Shown: piece by piece, positions 11,484 to 21,308 of the stretch
Layout of the letters: every line of letters starts with the position of its first letter
How positions within the stretch are numbered: position 1 is the first letter of the stretch
Origin: Mariannaea sp. PMI_226
Lineage: Eukaryota > Ascomycota > Sordariomycetes > Hypocreales > Nectriaceae
Assembly: GCA_024336345.1 (NCBI GenBank)
Contig: JANFOG010000006.1
Span: forward strand, 2,604,001-2,668,000
Direction: 5' to 3'
Length of the DNA stretch: 64,000 bases
The notes under the pieces: generated by a model
What the model saw: the letters and a program-made list of their open reading frames with translations, nothing else
The model's database searches: none
What the model was told of the DNA's origin: nothing
Position numbers and translations under genes: made by a program

Positions 11484-12633
11484 TCAGAGCTCATTCCTCT
11501 GTTGCAAGTGGATGATTTCCATGTACGAGCTGCTCATAGTGGAAGAAGACGTTCTGGATGGCTTAACTGGCCAAACCACGCTGCTCCACTTGCCACCAAA
11601 CGCAATGCCAGGGTGCAATACTGTCATCACAAGCACTGCCAGGAAGTTCATCGGCCCTTCCAGGATCATAAAAGATACCTCGTTATTGGCAATAGGTCCC
11701 CCAAAACCTTGCTACATCTCTGCAACACGGTACACCGAACGAATGAAGATGAGCACAACCGCAGCGCCGAGTGCACACTGGAACCAAGTGAACTTCTTCG
11801 TGCCCCTCAGCTCGACGAAGCATGCGTCCTTGGCGTGTTCACTCATCCTGCACAGGCAGAATATGAATTCAAACCATAATCCCATGAAGATGAGCAATTT
11901 ATAGGACTTGAAACACAGCACCAACGACCATGATGGCCCTTCCTGTCTCGCTTTCAGAGTGATCACCGGCTGTGGCTGCGATTCCGCCGCCGGCACTTTG
12001 GAGAACGAGCGAGACGAAGTCACTCGTCATGAAGGTGACTGCGTAGGTGTGTGGGCTGAAGCGGGAGATTTTGTGACCGTAGACGATGATTATGTGGGAG
12101 AGGCAGAGGTAGAGGGCACCCTTGAGGAAGGCAGGGGCGATCGTTAGGGAGACGAGATAGCTATGAGAACCGTTAAGACTTTGTTCTCAAATTTTGCACG
12201 GGATATACGATTTGAGGAGGAAGAGAAGGTTTACATAATGAAATTGTTGAACTCACATGGATTGGCATTCAGCATGATTCTGCCAGCATCCCAACAGCCT
12301 CAAGAAGAGATCACAGATCAGCCAGGTCATGAATCCCCAAGTCTTGTACTTAATGCCGAGCCGAAGCTCCGTGATCAGAAGCAGGCCAAAAGCAGCAGCA
12401 TGTATGGTATTGCCAGCAAGTGTAGGTAAATACTCTGCCTGAGCGCAGCTGGGGAACATGTTCCCACGGTGCAGTTGGAAATATGTTGAAGAGCACAGGA
12501 GTCTGGCATTTTGGCAGTAAATTTGAAGAGATCAGAGTTCAATTGCGGAGCGAGGAAGAAAGAAAAGTCAGAGAGGCTCGTAGCTGTAGAATTTTTTAGT
12601 CTTGATTTGATGGATTGCTCTACGTCCATCACT
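11484..12633 (-). pseudogene. Decayed RTA1-family 7-TM lipid/xenobiotic resistance protein
   Basis: Pieces in order on the minus strand match the RTA1 family. They are a Cys-rich N-terminus (MPDSCALQHISN), AFGLLLITELRLGIKYKTWG, DAGRIMLNANP, YLVSLTIAPAFLKGALYL, LLIFMGLWFEF and RSVYRVAEM followed by GPIANNEVSF and VLHPG. A plausible intron remains at about 12170-12205. The pieces lie in different frames: shifts are needed near 12440, 12310-12290 and 11900, and an in-frame TAG follows RVAEM near 11712. No single start, splice pattern and stop joins them, so I call it a pseudogene. Members are normally plasma-membrane proteins linked to 7-aminocholesterol resistance or phospholipid flipping. Single-base errors in the assembly could mimic one lesion but hardly four. 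Confidence 0.75.
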
Positions 12634-12890
12634 ATGAAACACTCCCGCTTATATATGTATCCTCTTCATAACTGTTCGCAACCATGGCATCGACTAAGAA
12701 TTTGCATCCCTCAGCAACTCATCACGCCAGTCCAAAAGTAGTTAGAAAATTACGAGCGGCCCGGAGCTGATGCCAGCGGCTATGACATGATTCACCCAAG
12801 TCAGCCTTGACCCCTGTTGCGGCTCGGTGCACTGCCTAGCTGAGAGTAGTTAGGCCTATCAAAGCATTGTTTTTGATTTGGGGATCAAAG

Positions 12891-12941
12891 GACCTCGTAG
12901 CGTTCTAACCAAAAGTGGCCTCGTAACTATCTAACCAAAAG
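12891..12941. repeat. Short direct repeat in promoter region
   Basis: Two adjacent imperfect 25-26 bp copies of (G/T)(A/G)CCTCGTA-n-TCTAACCAAAAG lie about 225 bp before the glucosyltransferase ATG. They could be regulatory or a chance duplication. Confidence 0.55.
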
Positions 12942-13165
12942 AAGGAAAAGCGCTTTCGATCTCAACCTGGGCGGGAGCTAACAGGGGGAGAAGTATTCAT
13001 TAACTTGTACTTCCCAATGATTTAACTTGTAGTATTCTCGAAACTTATGGCTACTCTCATAATAAACTTCTACAACAGAATCTCTCCGGTCTTCTTTATT
13101 TACAGCTGCAATACACTACTTAGCCATTCGTTTTAGTTGCTTTCACACGACAAAAGACTTATGCT

Positions 13166-16100
13166 ATGACTGACCATGGTGAGCCCAGCACGTCTTCTCT
13201 CAACACCATGCCCACCCAATCTCTGTCAGAGGAAGGCCGACCCGTGTCGGAGACGGCCATTCAGCAATCCATACTTCTGCAAGCACAAGCTGCGGCTGCC
13301 GCCCAGATCAACCCCACAAGAACCATGAGACAAGAGGCCCTACTGCAGAGGACTGACCTCGTCACTCCCGACGTAGGCGAGGACGACATACCCCCTCCTT
13401 ACGCCGAGATCTATGGCGAAATCCGCAATGGTGAAAAGAACGGCCTGGGAACCAGTGCACGTGTCACGGATGACGGTCGTGTCAACATCCACATTAATCA
13501 ACTCAATCGTCGCTTGTCCCAGATCTTTATACCCGCTTTACGTCAACAAATCCAGAGTGTCCAAGATAGCCGCCCGCCTCCTTCCCCCTACATACCTCCA
13601 TCCTTGGGAGGCGGGCAGGGAATTCCTCCACCGCCGCCGTTGAACATTGTTATCCAGGTCGTGGGCTCGCGTGGAGACGTGCAGCCTTTCGTTGCTTTGG
13701 GAAAAGTCTTGAAAGACACCTACGGTCATCGCGTACGTCTAGCCACTCATCCCAATTTTAAAGATTTTGTGCGAGAGAATGGCCTGGAATTCTTCAGCAT
13801 CGGCGCCGACCCCTCCAGGTTAATGGCTTTTATGGTTAAGAATCCCAGCCTGATGCCGGGTTTTCGCAGTTTACTAAGTGGAGATGTCGGTCAGCGAAGG
13901 AGAGATGTTGCCGAATACATTCAAGGCTGCTGGCGATCATGTTACGAAGCCGGCGATGGATTGGATCCCAGTGCTACTGACGATGATGGTTCTGAGCTCT
14001 CTGAGAACGAATACAGCTCCGAGCCTGAAGCAAGACCCTTCGTCGCCGACTGTATTATCGCCAACCCCCCAAGTTTTGCCCATATCCATTGCGCAGAGAA
14101 GCTGGGAATCCCTCTCCATATCATGTTCACCATGCCGTATTCTCCTACCCAGGCCTTTCCTCATCCACTGGCCAACATCCAATCCTCTAACGCAGACCCT
14201 CGACTCACTAATTACATAAGTTATGCTATGATTGAAGTCCTCTCGTGGCAGGGTATAGGTGATATCATCAACCGATTTCGCGCCAAGTGTCTTGGGTTAG
14301 ATCCCGTGAGTCTTATATGGGCTCCTGGGATGCTGCAGCGTCTCAAAGTCCATCACACCTATTGCTGGTCTCCGGCCTTGATACCTAAGCCAAAAGATTG
14401 GGGCCCTCACATATCCATCTCAGGGTTCTGCTTTCTTAACCTGGCGTCTAACTACACCCCCACCTCTGATCTCCAGGCATTCCTCGACGCGGGTCCACCC
14501 CCAGTCTACATAGGATTCGGGAGCATTGTTTTGGACGATCCTGACGCGATGACAGCGCTCATCCTCGAGACAGTGAGAAAAACTGGCCAGCGTGTCTTGC
14601 TTTCTAAGGGCTGGGGAGGCATGGGAGATGATAGGTTCCATATTCCGACGAGTGTCTTTATGCTAGGCAACGTGCCTCATGACTGGCTTTTCAACCACGT
14701 CTCATGCGTCGTTCACCATGGTGGCGCAGGAACCACAGCGGCAGGTATTACTGCAGGCCGGCCGACTGTAGTTGTTCCCTTCTTCGGAGACCAGCTTTTC
14801 TGGGGCGCCATGGTCGCGCGAGCAGGCGCCGGCCCCGATCCAATCCCTCACAAGCAACTCACAGCGGATAATCTAGCGGATGCCATTAACTTCTGCCTGC
14901 AGCCTGAATGCCTGGAACACGCCAAAGATCTGGCAAGTAAGATCGCGAAGGAGCGAGGCAGCGACATGGGAGCCCAGTCTTTCCATCAATATCTCGATGT
15001 TGACCGACTTCGTTGCAATCTTGCACCATCTCGACCCGCCGCGTGGCGCATCAAGGGCACTGAGACCAGGTTGAGCGCTTTTGCTGCCTGTACTTTGGCA
15101 AATGCAAATCTTTTGAATTTCAACGATTTGAAGCTCTTTAGACCACAGGAATACTACACAGATGAAGGTCCTTGGGATCCAATATCCGGTGGTGCTGCGG
15201 CCTGTTTTAGGGCGTTCAGCGGCATGGCGATGGGGGTAGCCGAGTTTCCTTCCGAGACTTTGAAGCCTTTGCGAATTCCGGTTAGGTCCAGCCGACAACA
15301 GCCCCAGGAATCAGTGCTGGCAATTGCAAAGCAAAGCGAGACCTCCCATGTGCCGGAAAGATCAACTTCGTCAACTTCGTCGGAACAAGATCAGACGAGA
15401 TTAAATGCGCAAGAATCTCTCACGCGTGATCTGAGCCCTCCCAACCCCTCTGCTGTGCCATCTCTCACTTCAAACATTGCATCGGGCTCAATGTCCAACG
15501 CATTGCAAAGCCAGTCAAGTTTCAAACTAGACGACGGTGGTCGAACTCGAGTCCACAATCGGAGTGAATATAGCTTCAGCAAGGACCATGACATGCTGCG
15601 TCAGACTGGCGTGCACACGACCAAAGGCCTCGGGCGTTTCGTAAAGTCGGCCCTACAAGCACCTATGGAAATCTCAGTGGGTTTTACCAAAGGGTTTCAC
15701 AATCTCCCTAAACTTTGGGGAGACGATACTGTGCGCCGTCAAGAACGAGTCAGCGATTTCAAGTCAGGCGCTGTGGCAGCAGGGAAAGAGTTTGGCTTTG
15801 GCTGGTATGATGGTGTTACTGGTCTGGTCACTCAGCCATGGACGGGCGCCAAGAAAGAAGGCACCAGTGGCTTTGTCAAGGGAATCGGCAAAGGGATCGG
15901 AGGATTTGCAACCAAGCCACTCGCAGCCCTCTTTGGTATCCTGGGTCATACGATGAAGGGGATACACAAAGAGGTACAGAAGCTATTCAGCAACAATGTA
16001 CAGAGCTACATTGCCGCTTCGAGGGTAGCTCAAGGGTACGAGGAGTGGCTGCAGAGCTCCGACACAGAAAAACAAGACGTTATTGCCCGATGGGAGCTGA

Positions 16101-16945
16101 TCCAGAAGTACTTGAAGCAAAAACGCAGCCCTGACGAGATGATTCAAGATGTTCTAGAAGCACACTCGAAGAACCACACAGAGAACACAATGACCGGCCA
16201 AAACTATGGAGACACTGCGAGTTCCGCTCAGTCGGCCCGTGCATGCGCTCCGAGCCCAGATCCTGAGAGTGCCATACTCGCTATGGGTGGCTCACAGTCC
16301 TCCCACGAATTACTAGGAGAGGCTGACATCAACGACACAACCTGGCTTTCAGCCCAGGAAATGTCATCCAGACAAGCAGAAGAGGACGCTAATATGGCGG
16401 GGACGATTTATGAAAATATATCTCAGCTTCAGCGCCGAGCACAAGAAGCTGCAGATCATCAGGCAGAGCAGGATAATTTACGCGAGGCCATAGCGGCCAG
16501 CGAAATTGAAGCTGAGCGACACGCAAACGAAGCATTAAAATATGAAGGAGAGCTGAAGCGAGCCATGACACAGAGTTTGAGCGAGCAGACGCAGAAGGGT
16601 AGCAACAGTGAATGGGAATTGGATATGGGTCTCGATGATGATGACGAGGATGGGCTCGAGCGGGCTATACAAAGATCCAAAAATATGAAGGGAAAGGCAG
16701 CAGCCGTGACGGTTGGATCACTAGACGTCCAGCAGCCGTCTTCATATGATCCGGGCCATCTCGCGGGCGCCACGCAAAGCGAATTCGAGGCGCACCAACA
16801 GAGACAGCGAGGGGAGAAGACGGTAGAAGAGAGGACAGAAGAAGAGATTGTGATGGAATACGTTAAGAAACAAAGCCTCTTGGAAATGCACCATCAGAAC
16901 AGCGGCAAGGCCCGTGCCACAGCGAAAGGAGATCAAGGACGATGA
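13166..16945 (+). CDS. Sterol 3-beta-glucosyltransferase-like protein (GT1/GT28) with VPS13-like and UIM-like C-terminal modules
   Basis: An intronless gene of 1259 residues. Residues 1-150 are low complexity. The GT28 N-terminal fold starts at about 160 ([18 protein letters not shown]). The nucleotide-sugar-binding C-terminal fold holds [21 protein letters not shown] and [26 protein letters not shown] at about 470-545, as in UDP-glucose:sterol glucosyltransferases. Unlike Atg26 it has no N-terminal GRAM/PH domain. Residues 815-950 form a Gly/Phe-rich series ([35 protein letters not shown]) that resembles the C-terminal region of VPS13-family proteins. Residues 1100-1170 carry three A-x3-S helices like ubiquitin-interacting motifs ([27 protein letters not shown]). 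Probably a cytosolic, membrane-associated enzyme making sterol glucosides; the exact acceptor is unproven. Confidence 0.9.
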   Translation: [1259 protein letters not shown]

Positions 16946-18052
16946 AGATTTGCAGAACGCATCACAACAAGCCACACCCCATGCCACAAACATATTACTT
17001 AGATTTCACGTGAGTGGTATGCCCTAACATTTCTCACCAAATCACCTTTTGTAATCCAGGAAGGTAACAACCTGGGTAATATGTAAACCCACGATCATTA
17101 CGACTTTGATAGATACAAGATTTCTTAGCTTTCGATAGCAATTAGTTGCCACAATGTACCTACGCATCATCAAACGTCAAGTGTGTTCATCTTCAATGAA
17201 ATACTTTCCTGTGCTGCACTGGTTCTCTCCGCGAACATAAACTTCTAGTTTATTCCTTGGGAATCCACGCAACTGTTAAACCACGCTAACCAGCTTTGCC
17301 TAAACAAGCACAGCTAAATCAATAGGAAGGGCCTTTAAATATATAGTAGCCCTCTTATTTTGATATGATAAGTAGAAATTATTGCAGGTTTTAACTTTGC
17401 ATATTATTTTTAATGCACTCAGAAAAGGTGGCGGGAGGGAAGTAGTTGAACTATTTCATCTCGGCTTTAGAGAGGATTGCATCTATCTGCACGCCCAGAA
17501 TATCGACACTTTCTATTACAAATAATACAACCAAAAAACAAAAACATTTTGTTCCTGCCACATATTCCAGCCTTTATCTTTACTAATACTAATGCGGTCA
17601 GTAAAAGACGTAGTGGTATTTTGGGCAAAGGAACGGCGGTTTGAATAGAGATAGCGCCAACATCCGTCATCAAGAGTGAGTCGTGAGGCTAGAATTGGAG
17701 ACGAAGCTATAAAATACCATGTACTTGTGTTTGCATTTGCCATCTTCAATACGCTACAACCGTACTGTCTCATCATCAGAGGCTGACGCTACAAAGCTTG
17801 AGTCAAGGGAGAATGCCACTGAGATTACGAAACTTGGATGGCATTCCAAGGCCTGTCGGCATCCCAATTGTCCTCAGGCTGTGGAGCAAAATTATCCACC
17901 TAGGAATCTGACTATACTGAAAGAAAGCTTTGCATTTAATGCTTTTCCTCGAGACAAAATGAAGTAATACAAATAAGATAAGTTAATAAAACTTATTGTC
18001 TTACTGTACTGTAGATCTAATAATATACAAAACCCATCTCAATTAATATATC
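16946..18052. other. Intergenic with AT-rich tract and WD40 relic
   Basis: This stretch holds the 3' side of the glucosyltransferase, AT-rich DNA at about 17280-17420 and the decayed WD40 fragment listed separately. I see nothing else codable. Confidence 0.5.
17460..17900 (-). pseudogene. Relic of a WD40-repeat protein (NACHT-WD40/HET-E-like C-terminus)
   Basis: On the minus strand at about 17860-17730 one frame reads CRQALECHPSFV, then ISVAFSLDSSFVASASDDET, then VRL-stop-RIEDGKC. This is one near-perfect WD40 blade whose WD-box Trp codon TGG has become TAG. A further piece at about 17590-17530 (GWNMWQEQNVFVFW) resembles the W-x2-W-x2-QNVLWLPP tail of fungal NWD proteins. No long frame joins the pieces and no NACHT domain is present. 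The G-to-A change fits repeat-induced point mutation, which often hits this multicopy family. The blade call is good; the exact family is inferred. Confidence 0.6.
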
Positions 18053-18454
18053 CTACGCAGGAATCTGCGCCTCAACCTCAATCTCAACCTCCATGCCCTC
18101 AAGCCCCAGCTTTCCGATCTGAATGCAGGTCCAAATAGGACGATGGTTGGGGAAAAGCTTCTTGAACAACGTAGTCATAGCGTCGAAGCTGGAGTCCATG
18201 TCGAGGTGATATGACTTGATGGCGTAGATGTGCTGGAGTTCAAGACGAGAGTCGATAGCTTGAATGGCCTTCAGGGCGTTGCTGAAGGCAACCTCCAACT
18301 GCTTCTCGAGGTTGCTGGTAATGTTGCCTTGTGCATCCCAGCCTCCCTGGCCGGAGGTGCGGACTATATTTCCCAGCTTGACGGCCTGGGAATAGTGGTA
18401 TTTCTCGGCATTAATTTCGGTGCCGGGGTAGTTGAAGAACTGAGGAGATTCCAT
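18053..18454 (-). CDS. RidA/YjgF/UK114 family protein
   Basis: A complete single-exon gene of 133 residues, the usual family length. It starts MESPQFFNYPGTE and has the family segments YHYSQAVKLGNIVRTSGQGG, FSNALKAIQAI and a C-terminal RPIWTCIQIGKLGLEGMEVE. The canonical Arg of RidA deaminases falls in the RPIWT motif. RidA proteins hydrolyse reactive enamine/imine intermediates from amino-acid or amine breakdown. Relatives in catabolic clusters can act on specific imines. A TATA-like run (TATATATAGT around 18577) lies about 125 bp upstream. It is divergent from the Zn2Cys6 gene at 19670, fitting a role in the nitrogen-compound set that follows. Confidence 0.9.
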   Translation of the reverse strand: MESPQFFNYPGTEINAEKYHYSQAVKLGNIVRTSGQGGWDAQGNITSNLEKQLEVAFSNALKAIQAIDSRLELQHIYAIKSYHLDMDSSFDAMTTLFKKLFPNHRPIWTCIQIGKLGLEGMEVEIEVEAQIPA

Positions 18455-19669
18455 TGCGGATATAATAAGGGATCAAATGGCTAACTTGGCTTAGGTGTAG
18501 CGAAAGGGATAGCAGGAGAGAGAAAGACAAACCCACGGTATATTGCAGTATACAGCAGATTCAGAGCTGACCTCAGTATATATAGTTTAATTCTTCGCGG
18601 TCCGACGTATTTTGTCTCTCAACCTGGCTGTAGGCGTTTGGGACCATTTTCTTGCGCGGCATACAATGTCACATCTCATGCCGAATACAGAAATCCTCTG
18701 AGATTTCCCCACACCTTTGGCTCAACGTCATATCCCAGGCGTGTGGTTCCGTGCGTGTGGTTCCGTGCATGTTTGGCTAGCCGGAGCTTGACCGATCTAA
18801 CCCGTAAGAAGCAGATGTACGCGAGGTCGTTTCTTGTTTTGCCTGGCACGAACTTTAAGACCCGCATCAATCCAGGTTCCACAAATTTCGGTCTGGCGTT
18901 ACGGACAGAAAGGCTACTACTAGCCTAATGTCCATCTGATTGCTGTGGCTCTATGGCAACAAGGGATGTATTGTGCTTGCACAACTCGATATTTAGCCGG
19001 TTTATTTTGGTGTTGCACCTTTTGCACTTATTTCTCGATCTAGACCTCTCGTGTTGCTTTGCTTAGCGGCCGAGGAGGGCTATCGTATCTCTGAATTGTG
19101 CCGATTCCCTGTCCTTGCAGCTCTAATCCTAAATATAAAAAGTTTTGAGAGAAATTAAAGTAGCTAGTATTATGTATAATAAAGGAAAATTTACAGTATC
19201 TCCGAACACGTACATATATATTTTTTTATTATAATTTTTCTTACGCAGGCCCGATACATGATACCGATATCTACTTCGTTTTCTAGATATAATCTGTATA
19301 ACTTAGAAGGCACTTCCCCCCGGGGGGGTTAAAAATTACTAGTGCTGTGCTGTTATCTCGAACTTGGCACCGGCCCAAATTCTCCACCATCCCCCGTTAC
19401 CCCGACCTCTCGGCACAGCTGGTACATCTTTCGTGTCACCCCCCCATCTTCGCAACCTTCAAGGGCCTTTGCCCACTTGTAATAAGTAACTCATTTCTCC
19501 TCCAGCTTATTTACGGCCTTTCCCCATCCCCTAAGACCCCAAGCAGCTGAGCCCCCAACATCCAGGGCCGCGCATCTCCTCACGGACCGTTACTGATCCT
19601 CCTATGTATTCCTAGCGTGCCGGATCATATCCCTCTCATCAGAAACGCATATCCTCGGCCTCATCCACG
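18455..19669. other. Intergenic, divergent promoter region
   Basis: About 1.2 kb lie between the RidA gene and the Zn2Cys6 gene. It contains a perfect 14-bp tandem duplication (GCGTGTGGTTCCGT twice, 18739-18766), an AT-rich block at 19130-19290 and a C7G7-like run near 19315. No gene is supported. Confidence 0.5.
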
Positions 19670-21046
19670 ATGACAGTTGGACGAGTTCGCACCATTGAAG
19701 GCTCATGCTGGTCTTGCAGGAAACGTCGGGTTAAATGTGATCTCACCAAGCCACATTGTGCACGTTGTACTCATGTCGGGGCAACATGCGACTACACCGT
19801 ACAGCCCATTCGGTGGTGCACAAGGCCAACGGCTGCCGCCCCCGCCCGATATCAAGTGATACCTACCGTCGATGAACAGCTCGCTGCGTCTTTGGAGGCT
19901 CACGAGAAACGTGCTTTGAGCTACTTTCGAGGTCGGTTCTGGCCCCTCCTAACGACGACATCAGAGCCATGTGCACCTCCCGTAATGCTCGCTCTCGAAC
20001 ATAGGGTGTTACTCCTCGCCACATGTCTCGTCGCCGATACCCACCGAGTTTTGCAGGACGGACGTAACAGTCGTCGAGTACCCCAGCTGAAGCGTGTCGA
20101 ATGCCTCTCGGCAGTGAGGGAAGCAGTCAACGAGTACTGCTCCAGTGGCGAAGCGCCATCGACAGGTCTATTATTTGCCGTCCTACTGCTCTACTTCCAC
20201 GACGGGTACCTTGAATGCGCTGAGAAGTCGGCGTCAACAGCCAGCCACCATGCGGGGGCCAAGGCTATCATGGAGAGACTCGGTGGCATCGAGGCAGTGC
20301 TTGATACTGGGCCCGAGGCGTTGCATATGCTCGTCTCCGAGTTCGCCTCCACAGACCTTACCACGACTATGCTCAAAGGCGGGAGGCCAAGCTTCTTGCC
20401 CGAGACTTGGGGGAAAATCGATCTGCGGTCTGTTTGGTGGAGTCGCTCTCCATCTAGCCAGTTTTCCCTAGCAGTTGTGCTTGGCCAGATATCTAGCTTA
20501 GTGCATTATCGAGAGGATGTGAATTGCGGTCTGGCTGAGATATCAGTCGAAAGGATCCGCGATTTTGAGATCATCCTGACTCCAACTTACGCTCCATTTT
20601 CAACCCTAGCCTCTGGGACTTACAGTCTCTTCGGCTCAGACTCGTCCAAAGAGAGTTCTGAAGCCGTGGACGCGTACGCGCTCACTCGATCCTTCCAACA
20701 CGCGGCTCTCATCTACCTCTATCGAGCCCTTTGCGGTCTCTCCGTGGACCATGGCCTCGTCCAACAGCACGTTCTCCCTTGCCTAGACTGCATTCTCAAC
20801 ATCGGGGCCCACTCGAAGGTTGTCAACTGCGCCCTATTTCCGCTCCTCGTGGCAGGCACCCATGTGCAGTCGGCAAGACATCGGCGGGGGGTCATAAATG
20901 TCATTAATTCGGTTCATAGCGAGGTGAAGTTCGCGTCGGTGCAATTAATTCGTACAGTGTTGGAAGACGTTTGGAAGTCAGAGTCGAGGGATATCAACTG
21001 GTCCGACATGTTCGCCGAACTAGGCCCGGACGCCGCCATTTTATGA
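19670..21046 (+). CDS. Zn(II)2Cys6 transcription factor
   Basis: A single-exon gene of 458 residues. The zinc cluster is at the extreme N-terminus (CWSCRKRRVKCDLTKPHCAR, then C after six more residues; residues 13-40). The remainder is the acriflavine-sensitivity-type regulatory domain of short C6 factors (EAHEKRALSYFRGRFWPLL, LLYFHDGYLECAEKS, HHAGAKAIMERLGG, HAALIYLYRALCGL). The ATG at 19670 is 12 codons before the first Cys. It lies between RidA and the ALDH/permease/DUF3445 genes and ends 263 bp from the convergent ALDH stop. It is the best candidate for their specific regulator; that is inferred from position. Confidence 0.9.
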   Translation: MTVGRVRTIEGSCWSCRKRRVKCDLTKPHCARCTHVGATCDYTVQPIRWCTRPTAAAPARYQVIPTVDEQLAASLEAHEKRALSYFRGRFWPLLTTTSEPCAPPVMLALEHRVLLLATCLVADTHRVLQDGRNSRRVPQLKRVECLSAVREAVNEYCSSGEAPSTGLLFAVLLLYFHDGYLECAEKSASTASHHAGAKAIMERLGGIEAVLDTGPEALHMLVSEFASTDLTTTMLKGGRPSFLPETWGKIDLRSVWWSRSPSSQFSLAVVLGQISSLVHYREDVNCGLAEISVERIRDFEIILTPTYAPFSTLASGTYSLFGSDSSKESSEAVDAYALTRSFQHAALIYLYRALCGLSVDHGLVQQHVLPCLDCILNIGAHSKVVNCALFPLLVAGTHVQSARHRRGVINVINSVHSEVKFASVQLIRTVLEDVWKSESRDINWSDMFAELGPDAAIL

Positions 21047-21308
21047 TTCCTCGATTTCTTCTCCTTTTTTTCTTGTGTTCATTATTTCTTTTTATTTGTC
21101 TTCTCCCGCAAAGGGCAGATAGGTCGGGCGTTCTTCTAAGATTGATCCTAAAATTTTCTAATATGCTTATCTAAATTGAGTGTGGTGTCCTCCCTGCTGC
21201 GAACATGGGTGTTAGGCTTGTCTTGTATCCAAGATGAAATCACCAACTATCGCCACTATGCATAGGATATATCATACATGATTTTTTTGGGATAAATAAA
21301 CGGGTAAT

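Noticed and set aside
18739..18766. Perfect 14-bp tandem duplication
   Set aside because: Only two units, far from either start codon; recorded in the intergenic entry but not taken as regulatory.
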